Shown here in pieces: positions 26,599 to 38,747 of a DNA stretch of 64,000 nt. The translations under genes and the position numbers were made by a program. A model generated the notes under the pieces. It ran no database searches, had not been told where the DNA came from, and saw only the letters and a list, made by a program, of their open reading frames with translations. The first letter of the stretch is position 1. Each line of letters starts with the position of its first letter. The DNA lies in the NCBI GenBank assembly GCA_032358165.1, contig JAALGY010000012.1:1426001-1490000 (forward strand), written 5' to 3'. This DNA comes from Diplosphaera chodatii (Eukaryota > Chlorophyta > Trebouxiophyceae > Prasiolales > Stichococcaceae).

Positions 26599-28317
26599 TC
26601 ACAACTGGAGCCGCGGCAGCTGTATCAGGTCCCCTGGCACATCTGTTAGCAGGACCAGGTGTTCCGCGGCAGCCTCCTTCTCCAGTTCCACCACGAAGCC
26701 CGCCCAGTAGATCACCGCCCCCGGGCCATACCGGTTGACATATTTGCTGAACTGCTCCTTCGTCTGCACCCTGCACATACCATTTGCATGTGTCTCATGG
26801 TTGAGCAGGAGAATCGATTCTGCAACTGGTGGAAGCAACTGATACTGAGCGTATGTGGTCGCTATGTGAGCCTCACAGCAGGCGGGGCACCTGTGCTGTG
26901 CCTCGTCACCAAAGGTCGCCTTGCTGTCTATCCAGCAAATAACTTTTCCGCTCTGAGTTGCCACCGGCACCTGCACGTATGCACTGCTGCAATGGTGCTC
27001 AATCTAGCTACGGCACCGGTCGATGCATGCCCATGGTGCCAGTGAGGCCTGTTGACCATCCATGGGGCAGCCCCCACGAGAGCATCAAAAACAAGTTGGC
27101 CTGCCCTTGTGTGGCTAAGTGGCACCCAGATGACGCTGGGTGCAGCTCAGAGGAATACACCCGGTCTGAACCCTGACCTGCAGCAGGACGTCGGGCGTCT
27201 TGATGTAGCCCTGCTCCCGCAGCGACTCCTCGCTCCAGAAGGGCACCCCCGCCGCCGCCAGCGCGCCGCACAGCGCCGCCTCCCCCTCCAGCCCTGTAGT
27301 CACAGCGACGCCCACAACCATACCATCGCCGTCATGAGGCCCGTTCGCAGCGCATGGCACAACGTAGACATCGGTAGCAATGCGAGTGGCCCAAGATGGC
27401 AGCCAACATGCATCGTCCAGCCTGCGGCCACCTAAGAAGGATTGTGCAGACGCTCGTGGATCGCAACGTCTCACCGGCATTGTGCCGCACGGCGTCCATG
27501 GCGGGCGCCTGCAGCCAGTCGGCCGCCACGCAGCGGGCGACGTCCGCCTCCAGGCGCGCCAGCAGCTGTGGCGTGACGCTGGACTGCGAGGCGGGCGGCG
27601 GGGCGCAGCCCCGCAGCAGCGTCGGCTCCTTCAGCACGTCTGTCGCCCGCTGCATGGCGGTTCACTGAGTTCTAGAAGGACTACAACACTGCAAGGCACT
27701 TGCCTTTAGCAGATGCCTCGACTTCGCTCGCAGCCTTCACCGTCCGCGGTACGCTTTACAGACAACCGCAAACGCAAGGACTGGCACCTGCTTGGACAGG
27801 CCCAGCAGCGTGAGCAGGTGGCCACGGATGACAATGCATGGCGCAAAGTTGAGGCGGAACGCCTGCTCCAACACATCCTCCCCTGCGCAGTATCTGCATG
27901 GACAGTAGCCCGGATGTTCTACCACGGTCGGGCTTACTCCCACAGCACCAGTCAAAAGTGCTTGTCAGGCAGCATTGGCTCCGTGGCACAGGGGGGTGGG
28001 TGCTGTGGCCACCTGCGGGCCTGCTCCTCGTATCCCGCACGCAGCCGTGGCAAGTTGCGGACGATGAACTGCTGCGCCTCCTGGGAGTAGATGCTGATGA
28101 CGGCCTCCGCAGACACGCTGCACCCAACCGTCCAAGCCCATTGCCGACTCTGCCGTCACGGCATGCACCCCGAAGTTTACCATCATCATGGAATCTGCCA
28201 CTGCTGAGTGAATGCAGCACAGTGAGTACGGTGTCTGGAGGCTTACTTGAAACGGTCCGCGATAAGCTCCACGTGCGGCCATGCGCTGGACGGAATGCTG
28301 CGCAGCAGTGCGGCAAC
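26599..28317 (-). CDS. CDIN1 (CDAN1-interacting nuclease 1, C15orf41 family), first exon not found
   Basis: Animal CDIN1 is a predicted PD-(D/E)XK nuclease that partners codanin-1 in histone handling and erythroid chromatin; its algal role is unknown. On the minus strand, [20 protein letters not shown] (28317 downwards) and [20 protein letters not shown] (~28085-28030) match the N-terminal helical region. [20 protein letters not shown] (~27880-27820) follows, then a domain near 27640-27480. The nuclease core is [20 protein letters not shown] (~27240-27190), [18 protein letters not shown] (~26945-26890) and [20 protein letters not shown] (~26740-26690). The protein ends LIQLPRLQL with stop at 26599-26601. 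The TPD...IDSK arrangement corresponds to the PD-(D/E)XK motif, with Asp where the animal protein, as I recall it, has Glu. The initiator Met must lie above 28317 and was not identified. Confidence 0.85.
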
Positions 28318-28610
28318 CTGCCTATGAACCGCTCGGCGCATTCCAGCGCCCGCATGCAGCTACATGGCCCTCGTGTAGTCAGTCGAACATCGCAATGCTA
28401 GGTATGTCTCTAGGATGGTGGGGTCACCGACCTACTTGCCAAGCTGGCGAGTGATCTGTGGTGGTTGTGGCACGGATCCGGGTGGATTCCATGCTCGGAG
28501 GGTAACGGCTGGTATGCGTGTGGCCTCGTACTTGTGCAGCAGTGTTTCGCGGTCAAGCAGCATCGTCAAGACGTTTTTGTCTTTTTGACGAGAGAAGGGT
28601 GAACGTTTCA
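28318..28610. other. spacer upstream of CDIN1
   Basis: It should contain the CDIN1 first exon and promoter, but I cannot place either. The left inverted-repeat arm begins at 28611. Confidence 0.35.
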
Positions 28611-29170
28611 CATGACAGTCATGTAGGGCACCTTAACACTAGGCAAGAAAGGGCGGTTTTGATAGCAGAATTTCAGTGGGGCTGTGCCGATTGATAGCTG
28701 GTCCTGTGCAGATTGATAGCTGCGAACGCGGCTAAGTGCCGCCAGCACACAGCCCCTCAACATGCGCGACCCGTCTCAGAACATACTTTGCCATCTTGTC
28801 GGGGCCATCTGGTAGGGTGTGACCTCTCGCACCGGCGATGCGGCACGCTATACCGTCCTGCGTCGAGGACCCTCCGGCAGCTAAACCGGCAGCATTCGAG
28901 GCCCACGCACAGTGACAGCCCCGCGTGCCGCAGCGGCGAAGGCTGGACAGTCCTGAGACTGCACTGTGCCGGGGAGACATGCGGTGGGGGCCTAGGCTGG
29001 CCGTGCACGGGTGTTTTTGGTCTGCAGGCTTGTCAGGCATGGCGTCGTGCTGCGCGCGCCTTGGGCAAATGCAGCAGGTGAGCGGCAACCTGGGAGTGGG
29101 TCTGGCATCAGCAGCACCTTCTGTGCGGCTGTGCGCCCCGTACGCCTGCTTTTGCATGGACATCGAAGCC
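28611..29170 (+). repeat. left arm of a 560-bp inverted repeat
   Basis: It pairs with 33580-34139 in inverted orientation. The arms have equal length, no indels, and about ten mismatches by eye (about 98% identity). The outer ends are CATGACAGTCATGTAGG (28611 onward) and its inverted partner. Near the tip is a short internal duplication of CAGATTGATAGCTG-like sequence (28684-28722). Weaker but collinear inverted similarity continues inward to 29344, ending with the shared word ATGCACATCCATCAGATG (29327-29344). Open frames in the arm are shared by both copies but resemble no family I know. Confidence 0.96.
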
Positions 29171-32100
29171 TTTGCTCTGAGTCGGGTTGGGCGCGTCTCC
29201 GGGCTGTTAGCTGCCTGTCTGCGGCCGACTGCCCATCCGGGACGTCCAACTGGGCTTTACAGTCATATTGCGTGCCCGCAACGATGCTTCCTGTCCCATC
29301 GGGCTGCTACTAGAAGGATTGCCTCCATGCACATCCATCAGATGCGATGCCCAGGTTCCATCGGTTGCATGAGAGAGCTGTCAAGCGAGCAAACAAGGCT
29401 TCCGCGTAATGCCATCACCCCCTGTAGGCCCTTTTACGTGCGGGCAACATTGGCACGTCGCAAAACTGAAGCATTACATTGCACAACGCCCTGCGCTGCA
29501 CATGCGCTTTCAGTGTTTGGAACCAGCATGGAAGCAGCTGCTGCTGTCAGCAAAGGCCTGAAACTGCCCACAGCAGATTGTCAGCTCCAGAAGCACCCGC
29601 AGATTGCTGGCGTGTAGCAGGTGCAGCACTGAGCATCAGCGCCATGGACGATCCACCACCGACAGCCGCAACCAGGCCAGCTGCTGTTGCAACTGTTGCC
29701 CTGTAACCGTTCAGACCCTACAGATACACACTCACAAAGTGTCCCGTTGCTTCTCAGTATGTGGCAGCCTCACTGTCATATGTACCAGCAGCGCAACATG
29801 CGTCAAGCTGCAACATACATCTACGCCAATGCTTGCACCTGCCATTTGGCTGCACCTCTCTCCTCTCTACGATGTCCAGCTGCCTCTGCACGGGCAGCGA
29901 AGATTTCAGCTGCTTTTGCCTACAGACTGTACAGCACCCCTGAGTGCACATGGGATGGTCCTGTGCGGACGCTTGTACGCCTAACATGAAGTCTTGGCTG
30001 AACGCGAGCAGCTGAAGTGTTGTTGCTAAAGTGTTGCTGGTGCACGTGAATTGCATGTGCGGCCTGCAACACCATTGCTGGTTGCCAGCGGAAGACAACC
30101 TGCACCTGGACTGGCTTCAGTAGTCGGTGCTCTCTAACCACACCGCTTGTTCCCTGCTGATATCGGTTGATTGCGTGGCGCTACGCTGTACTGGGACACC
30201 TCTCAAAGTGTCTACTTGAAAGCCTGCTGCTGGGTCCCTTCCACCTGCATCATGCAGACCACAAGCTCTTTGTGCAGTAGAGTGCAATTCCTAAGTGTGC
30301 ACCTGTGCCACACCCTGAGGCTATAGTGCCTGCAGGCAGGCGAGTGACCTGAGAAAGGTCATCGCTCACACACTGCCGGCAGAGCGTTGCTGTGCAGCGC
30401 AGCAGCAGCGGGTGGGATAATCGACTCGTGCGCATACATACACCAGAACACTCTCACGTACTCCGTACACGGTCCAGTCCTGCATGCATGAAGCCTGCAC
30501 AGCAATCAGTTTTTGCGCCAGGTTGTTGACATGCTGGACATGTCACTGTGATCTGCTGAAAGAAGCGATAGATGGTACATGCGTACCCAACTGCAACAAG
30601 CTCCCAGGCAAATTGTCTGCTCTCCCAATCAGATCATACCAATCGTGATTGCAGTGAACGTCCAGCACTCACTGAATGTGGCATGCCTGGTGTCTGAAAG
30701 TCAACTGTTGACAGTAACCTCGCCACTGAGACTGCATACGTGCATCATATTGGATATTCGGCGGTCAAGATTGTGGCAAAACCCAGGGTTTGTTGCAGTG
30801 ACCTGCAGTGTAGGAGTGATCTACTGATCCGTCACATTTGAGCATAAGAACAGGCACAGTCACCGCACTATGTGAAGTCGCACATGCACTTCTCAGACCA
30901 GTACTGATGGGGTTGTTGTCAACGGTGGACACCAGCGTTGCGACATATATAGCAGTGAAAGCAGGTGCCCTGCTGGCATCTCACCATGACATCGACAACA
31001 GTGACCAGCAGCAGAGCAGGGCGGTATATGCTTGATGACGGAGATCTCTGCTACGCTGGGATTGCTAGCAGGCAAGTGTCCTGCTTTGCCGCAAATGGCG
31101 ACGGTGCAGCGTCTACGTTGTGCGCAGGGGCGTCAGCGGTGATACAGTTGTATGCGCAGCATAGCAGCAATCAACGGAGTGCGATGTGAGGCATGTCATG
31201 AGCAGGCATCGGCATTGCTGGTTACAAGTGGACCCCTGAATACTCCTGCATGCAACCTCGTGCTAGCTGACAGTCCTGTTCGCATAACCATCAGACTGCA
31301 GGCTGGCAATGGCACATCCGGTCGGCAGCGCCCCAACAAAGGACATGGCCAAGATGCTGCTCCTGTGTTCCTCCTACAGTGGCCGCGCGTTCACAGCTTC
31401 CACCACAGTAAGGTTTGAGCTGTCGAATGTCCAGGTGATTCAGAGAGTGATACATTTACCACGGGGATGGACACCCGATTGATTGCGACATGACCTGCTA
31501 TGTGCTCAACTGGAACCATGCCTGCAGGTAGATACGACTGTTCCCGTCCACCAGCGTCAGTGAAACATCAGATGCAGCATTGCTTGTGGAGCTAGCACAT
31601 GTAATGCTCGAGGACATAGCGGAAGTCCGTGCGCAGTGCGCAGTGCTTAAAGCTCAGTTTGCAATGCGCAGGATGCGCTGCCTGTGAGCGCAGGGCAAAG
31701 TGCAGGCGCATGCCTGAGGACGCATTGTGTGCACGCAGAGCATGGTTCTGTTCCAGGCCATTCTACAAGGTATTCTGACACCGCCGCGCAGGTAGGAGCA
31801 AATGAGAGCCGCACATGGCGGTCCGGCCTGTATAGTTATTTCCATCGACCATAAGTATGTGGTATCCACTGCATTGGCAGCGTCCCAGTTCGTGTCGAAC
31901 ATGCTGCAAACAAAGCGCTCCTCAGGTGTGGTCTTTAGGTAGCGGTAGCTCTTCCCTGGGATGCAGGGTGCCATGTGGAGCAATTGTCATAGGCTTGGCA
32001 GGTCAATATGCAAAAGCCGGCACGAATGTGTTTGGGAAGCGCTGGAACAGCGGTGAGGACAAGTTGCATGTTTGGTCCGGAGATTGAACTGCCGCTACCA

Positions 32101-33579
32101 TGCACATCAGACCATGTATGCTTGTGTGTGAGTGCCGCCATTCGTATGGTGCAGGAGTGCCGAAGGGTGACTGCCGTGCACAGGTTTGCTCGTGCATCGA
32201 GTGGTCATCAATGCATGTCTGCCACTGATCAATTGTGACACCCCTGCTATTGCAGACCTACAGAACCATGACGCACTCCATCTGTCCGGACAAGCTGGCA
32301 TGTGTAACACCACATACAGGACAGGTGCCCTCTCCTGCACTTTGCAATGTCGTGCTGCTCCAGGACAAATACTGCTGTGCGCATGACTCCTGACAGACCA
32401 CCAAATGTCATGCAGCGTCCTTAGAGCACTGATGGTTCCAAGAGAAATAGGCTGCAGACACCACTGCCTGCATCTGGCAGGTGCAATGTGGGCAGCAACG
32501 CATGCTGCAGCCGCCTGCAGCTGGCACCCACATACGACGGTGATGTTGGCGGCAGACGCGGTGCCACCTGCGAGGGCATGAGATGTTCAGTGCCCAGCAG
32601 CACATCCAGCGTTTCAGTTGCAGCAGTTTGGCACATCAAGGGCTAGCTGCTTCAACACGAATGTGGCGCACCCGTGCAACCCACCGCAATGACTCGAGGA
32701 CTGCGCCTCTGCTGGCTGGCTATGCCTTGTGGAAGTGTTCAATTGATGGCGACAGCACACCTGAATGGCATTGGAAGTTGTCAATGCAGCGCATCGCACC
32801 CGCTCACACTGTGCAGCCTCGCACCCTCCCTTCTAATTGCCACACCTGCTCATGTGCGCAATGGCTGCCATCATCCCTCAGAAGAGGAGAATTTGCTCTG
32901 CACAGCACTACCAGCATGTGGTTCATGGGCACGATGCTGTACTGGCAGCATGCAAAATGTCGAAGCACAAACGAGATACACAGGTCGTCAGTCTGGGAAG
33001 CTGCAGAAGTCCTATGTCATACGATACGTGGCAGCTGCTTGCCAATGTGCAGACTGCATCATGACATATGTGGCGCACCAAGATGGTGGTGGTTCCAGAC
33101 ACAGGCACAGGCACGGCTGCGCCTCAGTCGGCACTGAAAGCCGTGACTGCCGCGAGACTGCTGCCTGACGCTGTGCTGCTCAGCTGTGCTGCTAGGTTCT
33201 CGGAATTGTACATCAGCCACGGCTAGCATTGGTGCGCTGGTGGCAATCTGCGAGGCCTGCGCAGTGCGTCAATGTAAAGGCTCTTCTCTGAAAGAAGAGC
33301 CTTGAGAGACACCCAACGCTCTGCGATGTGTGGATGGCACAAGATCAGGATGGCAATGTGCACATAGGTCCGGCGGATCGCCACTCCGTGCAGTCAACGC
33401 ACCTGACATCTGATGGATGTGCATAGGGCGGACCCTCGGCCAGCAGCCTGATCGGCGCATGGCGATCCGTTCAGAGGACAGGATGTGACAGAAACGCATC
33501 CTGCAGATTGCCGAGTATGCAATCAGCCAAGAGCACGCAGTATCAGCCCAAGAACGCACCCGGCCAGGGGCAGGGCAAT
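29171..33579. other. interior of the inverted-repeat structure, coding content unresolved
   Basis: This 4.4-kb stretch is visibly less GC-rich than the surrounding genes and has no ORF I recognise. Several splice-bounded stretches look coding, but on conflicting strands. On plus, about 31554-31682 (LLVELAHVMLEDIAEVRAQC, coiled-coil-like, acceptor TAG, donor GTGAGC) may join an exon ending near 31432 (DMAKMLLLCSSYSGRAFTAS). On minus, about 32639-32421 (LLGTEHLMPSQVAPRLPPTS) and about 31954-31790 (YRYLKTTPEERFVCSMFDTN) look equally plausible. They may be exons of one or two host or element genes. I assign no function. No transposase or reverse-transcriptase motif was seen. Confidence 0.35.
33277..33303. 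other. perfect 11-bp hairpin inside the inverted-repeat structure
   Basis: AAGGCTCTTCT (33277-33287) and its exact reverse complement (33293-33303) are separated by a 5-nt loop, shortly inside the inner end of the right arm. The role is unknown. Confidence 0.9.
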
Positions 33580-34139
33580 GGCTTCGATGTCCATGCAAAA
33601 GCAGGCGTACGGGGCGCACAGCCGCACAGAAGGTGCTCCTGATGCCAGACCCACTCCCAGGTTGCCGCTCACCTGCTGCATCTGCCCAAGGCGCGCGCAG
33701 CACGACGCCATGCCTGACAAGCCTGCAGACCAAAAACACCCGTGCACGGCCAGCCTAGGCCCCCACCGCATGTCTCCCTGGCACAGTGCAGTCTCAGGAC
33801 TGTCCGGCCTTCGCCGCTGCGGCACGCGGGGCTGTCACTGTGCGTGGGCCTCGAATGCTGCCGGTTTAGCTGCCGGAGGGTCCTTGACGCAGGACGGTAT
33901 AGCGTGCTGCATCGCCGGTGCGAGAGGTCAAACCCTACCAGATGGCCCCGACAAGATGGCAAAGTATGTTCTGAGACGGGTCGCGCATGTTGAGGGGCTG
34001 TGTGCTGGCGGCACTTAGCCGCGTTCGCAGCTATCAATCTGCACAGGACCAGCTATCAATCTGCACAGCCCCACTGAAATTCTGCTATCAAAACCACCCT
34101 TTCTTGCCTAGTGTTAAGGTGCCCTACATGACTGGCATG
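33580..34139 (-). repeat. right arm of the 560-bp inverted repeat
   Basis: Read on the minus strand this copies 28611-29170 at about 98% identity. Degenerate similarity continues inward to 33407. No obvious target-site duplication flanks the two outer ends: the bases before 28611 and after 34139 do not match. Confidence 0.96.
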
Positions 34140-34637
34140 CACCTTGACAATCGAGGTAGCAGTGGAAGCTGTTTTAGGCGGAATGTGCGGCGGCCAGACC
34201 TGTCCATGTCAATGCCCTAAGAACGTGCCGACGTTCTGCGTTCATGGAGCTTCTGCGTTCCATCCGCAGCAAGGCACCATATGCAGATGCACAACGGCCT
34301 TCGATGCATCAATGCATCAAGCACCAGCTCAGCAAGTCAAAGTACGATCCTCTGCAGGGCACCTAACACACTGATTTGGAGCGCTGGCGCGTGTCCGCAA
34401 CAACAGGCTGCTCACCTGCTTTGCTGCGCAGACGTCATGAACAAGGTGCTGTTGGCAGTTCACATCATTTACTTTCGAGGTTTTGAGCCGTTTGACATCT
34501 AAGCTATGAAGCGGTGATACTCCTGTCCATGTCACTGTGGGTTCTGCCTGTCCATGTCGCAGGCGTCATACGACTGTTGCACTTTGCGGCTGATGCTGGC
34601 TTGACGTCGTCTACACACTTTGCATACCCAGAGCAAA
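34140..34637. other. spacer right of the inverted repeat
   Basis: No supported gene. It may carry the promoter of the candidate gene at 34638. Confidence 0.4.
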
Positions 34638-35221
34638 ATGCGCAACCGGTGTGCCCGGCGCACGGGTGGCGGAGGCAGAAATCCGCCACCGTCCGAAGAG
34701 GAGGCATGGCTTGAAGTGTGGACGCGCAGCTGCACGCTGCTCGTAGGTGCTGCTGGGTGCGCTGCCGCGTTCTCGCTGCTCAAGCGTTATGGGATAGCAG
34801 AGGATATCGTCGCACAAATCATGCGACGTGTCGAAGGCCCGATCCCGTGTCCAATGGAGCCTGCAACACCGGAGCCTGCTCCAGAACAGGTTGCAGGTGA
34901 GCAACCGGGTGCACCCTCCGATGATAACTGGTACAGAAGCCTTCTGGACATTGTCGTTGCACGCAAAGGACTGATAGCATCGCACTGTGTGCAGGTCTCT
35001 CTGCATATCAGGCGGCTGCAAAGTGCGCATGGTGGGTTATCATGGCGCGGCGTACAGTATTCCAGGTGTTTGCTGGGCAAACATTCGTACCGCTGGCTGC
35101 GAGCAAGTTGCCGGGCGCCGTGCTGTCTGCGCCAATGTCTTCGAAGCTGAGATGCTTGCGCATTCTTGGAGGCTGCACGGTGTTGTGGCAATTGTCACAA
35201 CAAGGGAGCTGTTCAGTTTAG
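34638..35221 (+). CDS. possible two-exon orphan membrane protein
   Basis: The gene is not recognised. The model is exon 34638-34896, intron 34897-34994 (GTGAGC...GTGCAG) and exon 34995-35221 (TAG), giving 161 residues with phases that agree. The N-terminus is Arg/Gly-rich, followed by a hydrophobic stretch CTLLVGAAGCAAAFSLL, a helix GIAEDIVAQIMRRV and a Pro/Glu segment. Exon 2 has a Trp/Ala-rich hydrophobic stretch (KCAWWVIMARRTVFQVFAG). The other two frames of exon 2 are also open for long stretches (one to 35271), so the model is tentative. Its position beside the inverted repeat raises the possibility that it is not a functional gene. Confidence 0.33.
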
Positions 35222-35358
35222 ACGTCAGCCACATTGACCTCATCTTGATCGAACTGCCTGCCAGCTCGTGAACTGCAACACCATCACAGCTGCCTGGTTT
35301 CAAAGCACTACACCAGCCAGCTTTGCAGCCCTGCCTTCTGTGCACGACCCGCCGGCCT

Positions 35359-38300
35359 CTAGGTCTTGCGGCGCCGGCTGCTGTTCTTGCGGCTGCCCTT
35401 CGGTTTTCTTGTGCGTCGCTTGCGCACGCCGCTGCCGCTGCTGCCGCCTACATCCCCTTCCTTGTCTCTGTCGTACGCCTTGTAGGCCGCAGCCCCAGTC
35501 AAGCGCTTCCCGGCCGCACTTATATACACCTACAAACCATCCAGCGCAAAGGTACTTCTCTCGGTTTGAGGGTGCTGACCGTCCAAACTCGTGCAGCCAT
35601 CTGAATCGAGCCACAGCACTGCACAGTTGATGGCAGCTGGCCACAGCGTCATTCATGCAGACACCACCTTGCTGCCACCCACTGTGGCCCAGCGACCCTT
35701 GCGGCCTCCGCCGCCAGCAGCGCCGCCGCCAGGGGTCTCGCATCTGGCGCCGTCGGCATCAGCGTTTCTTCTGGCAGTGCCGGGCGCGGCCCGCGGCGCC
35801 TTCTCCCCAGAGAACTGCCTCAGGTAGTCCACATAGACTGTATCGCCATTCCTGCGCAGGCACTGACAACTAAACTCGGCATGCACCATCAGCACGCCAA
35901 GTCCCCATACCATCTTTCGCAGCCTTGTGCCTTCGCTGTTCTCGCTCAGTCATGATGGGGTCAGGCATGCAGTTGTTTACAGACACCAGTGTCACCTGGG
36001 GTCGCGGCCGTTGTCGATGGCACCAACAGGCAAGAAGCCCGGGATGCGGTGCCACCACGGCCGGCCGCCATTGTTATTGCCGCCATCGCTATGCAGGCCG
36101 CCAGCCTCCGCTGACTGCCGCAGTGACCCCGCCTGCGCAGCAGCTCCTGATAATCAAGACCGTACTGTCTAATACGGTTAGGTGCCTTGATCACACCCAC
36201 ATGCCTCGTCATTGGCGCAGAACTGATAGTACCTGAGGGGCTGATTGGTGCAGGGGCGCCTGCTGTGCTGCTGCTCTGTCACTTCGCCCACAGTGCGTCT
36301 CCCTGGGTGGGTCCTGATGCTTGCTGTCACCTGTGCCAGCGCCCCATTCACTTTGCAGCGTGTGTTGTGCTGACTGCCTGCTGGAGCTGCATGGCTGCTG
36401 CCAGGACGGCTGCTGCCACTGCCTGCTGCATCCGTCCTCATCGTCTTCACGCCCTGCGGGACCATTTATCAGCCGTGGCACCGATGGTGTACAGCACATG
36501 CCGTGCATCAGCTCTAAACACAGGGTGCACACCAACATGCGGATGCCGTAGAATCGTCACCTGTCAAGTCGATGCCAGCGGCTGCAGCAGCAGCGCGCAC
36601 TTCAGCAGCAACCGCTGGGTCCCCATCTGCTGAGGCAACGGCGTCGCCAGTCGAGCGTCGAGGCGGCCGCTGCACACCTGCTGCAGCTGAAGCCGACGCT
36701 GATCGTCTGCGCTCTGCCAGGCGTGCAAGAGCCGCTTTGGCGCCCGAGGCAACGCCTGCAGGGTACAACAGTTGCATATGGGCACAGTACTACACGTGGT
36801 CAGTGAGGCCTCTCCGCATGCTATGATGCCACCTTGATGCTGCTATGGTGGCATACCCTTGGCTGCACTGCCGCTGCTGCGTCTGTTGGCCTCCGGCCAG
36901 TCTCCTGCGTCGTCCTCGCCGCTGCTCAGCTCCTGCCCAGGCATGTGAGCTGCAGGGGCACACGAGCATTCACAGCCATTGATAGCGACACCTGTCAGCC
37001 TCAGCTTGCTATGCCAGGAGGACCCGCGTGGATGAGAGCATGTGTTTGTGCCAATTGAATACACAGAATCCAGTTGGCATGTTGCCGCAAGGCACCTGCG
37101 GTCATGATGCTGCGGAGGGTTGTTGCCGGCACAGAGCGAGCAGACTGCTCCTGCGCAAGTCGCACTGGCTGCGCACCCTGCAGACGGCCTTCAATGTCAG
37201 AGGCACTGCGCATGTCCAACCCAGACATATGCACCACGTGTAGCAGCAGGCCCACTCATAACATGGAGCATGCTCTCATTGGCTGCTGCAGTCCCTACCC
37301 TGCTGCTGGATCTCGCAAAGGGGTTGTGGCGTTGCCTGCTGGCGGGGACCGGCGTGTCGAAACTCCATGCCATTGCTGCGCCACCAGCTGCATCCCTGCA
37401 CGCTGCCTCGTCAGCGGCCGTATACCCAGCCTGCTGCCGGGGTGCGCTATCTGGCTGCGCTGATTCTGAGCTTATACCCTGCTGGCAGATATAGCCACTA
37501 GTTAGCATTCAAAGAGGTCACCTCGGTACTACATGGTCTGAACAGCATTAGGTACCATTGTAACAACCCACCTGCACTGGTGTGCCGGCCTTCCGCAGGC
37601 GCTTGAAACTGCGGAGAGGCTGCGCATGCGAGGCAGCGCTGACATCTGCCTCGCCTGCAGAAAAGCAGCACGCTGAGAGGATGCACTGTTGGCATCCGCT
37701 TGCGATGCCACGAGCCATGGGAGGTGCACGACCCCAAACTGAGGGGTGATTCTTAGAGCTGTGCAGCCTTGTGTTACGTGCAACAGGAGGCACCTTGATC
37801 CCAATGCTGCATGCTGGCCACTGCCGGCGTTCGCCGCTCCTGGGGCACATCTGCCTCCTGCGCCCAGCCCAGCAAACGATGTACGTCGCATCTCTGCATG
37901 CAGAGGCTACCAGGACAGAACATCAGGAGATTTGTGTGCAGTTGTCCTGAACTAGCTGCACCAGCAGGGCTTGGTCTTCGGCGGTGAGCTTCTCTGCAAG
38001 CGGGTCCTCGTCAGTGTACATCCGCCGCATGGGCGGCCGCTTGCTGCTCGAGGTGCGCCGCTGCGAATTTGCACCAGCGCCTGCAGCAGTACCATGCCGC
38101 TTGTATCCTGTTTGTATTATGTCCGCCAGTCCGTTTGCAAACTGCATGCAGCATCAGCACGACCACCTGCACACCTGACTGCCGGCGCTGCTCTGCTGCA
38201 TGCGGCGGGGTGACATCAGCTGGCCGCGCTGCTGCTGCTGTGGTGCGATCTGCACACAGTTCTGCTGCCTGATGGGTGTCCTCGCTGTTGCTGCTGGATC

Positions 38301-38710
38301 GCCTGCGGACTGGACTGCTGGTGCTCCCAATCGTGGCGACCGAGGCGGCGATCGGCCTGTTGGTTGCCTCTGGACGCCCAATATCGCAGCACTGCTGTGC
38401 GTGCGAGTGGCTCACGGCCTTCAGACGGTGCGCCGGTCGCTCGCTCAGCAGCTGCCGCCGTGGCGCCTTGAAGCCTGCCGGCCGCAATGCTCCCGGCAAC
38501 ACTTTCAGCAGATCCTGCTTGGCATCAGCTGCCTTGTGAGCTGACGTGCCTTCGTGACTGCCAAAGGACCCGCCATTTATATCGCGTGACAGCAGAGGCT
38601 GGAAATTGTTTGCCGCTTCGTCGGTGACACTGGCTGCTGATGCTGTGGCGGCACTAAGCGCCAGGCTGGGCAGTCGTAGGGTAGGGCGCAGCTGCTTGGA
38701 CGTCGGCGCT

Positions 38711-38747
<37 letters not shown>

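Noticed and set aside
28713..29081. Matching open frames in both inverted-repeat arms as a duplicated protein gene
   Set aside because: The match follows from 98% DNA identity. Substitutions show no clear preference for synonymous sites by eye, and no family is recognised.
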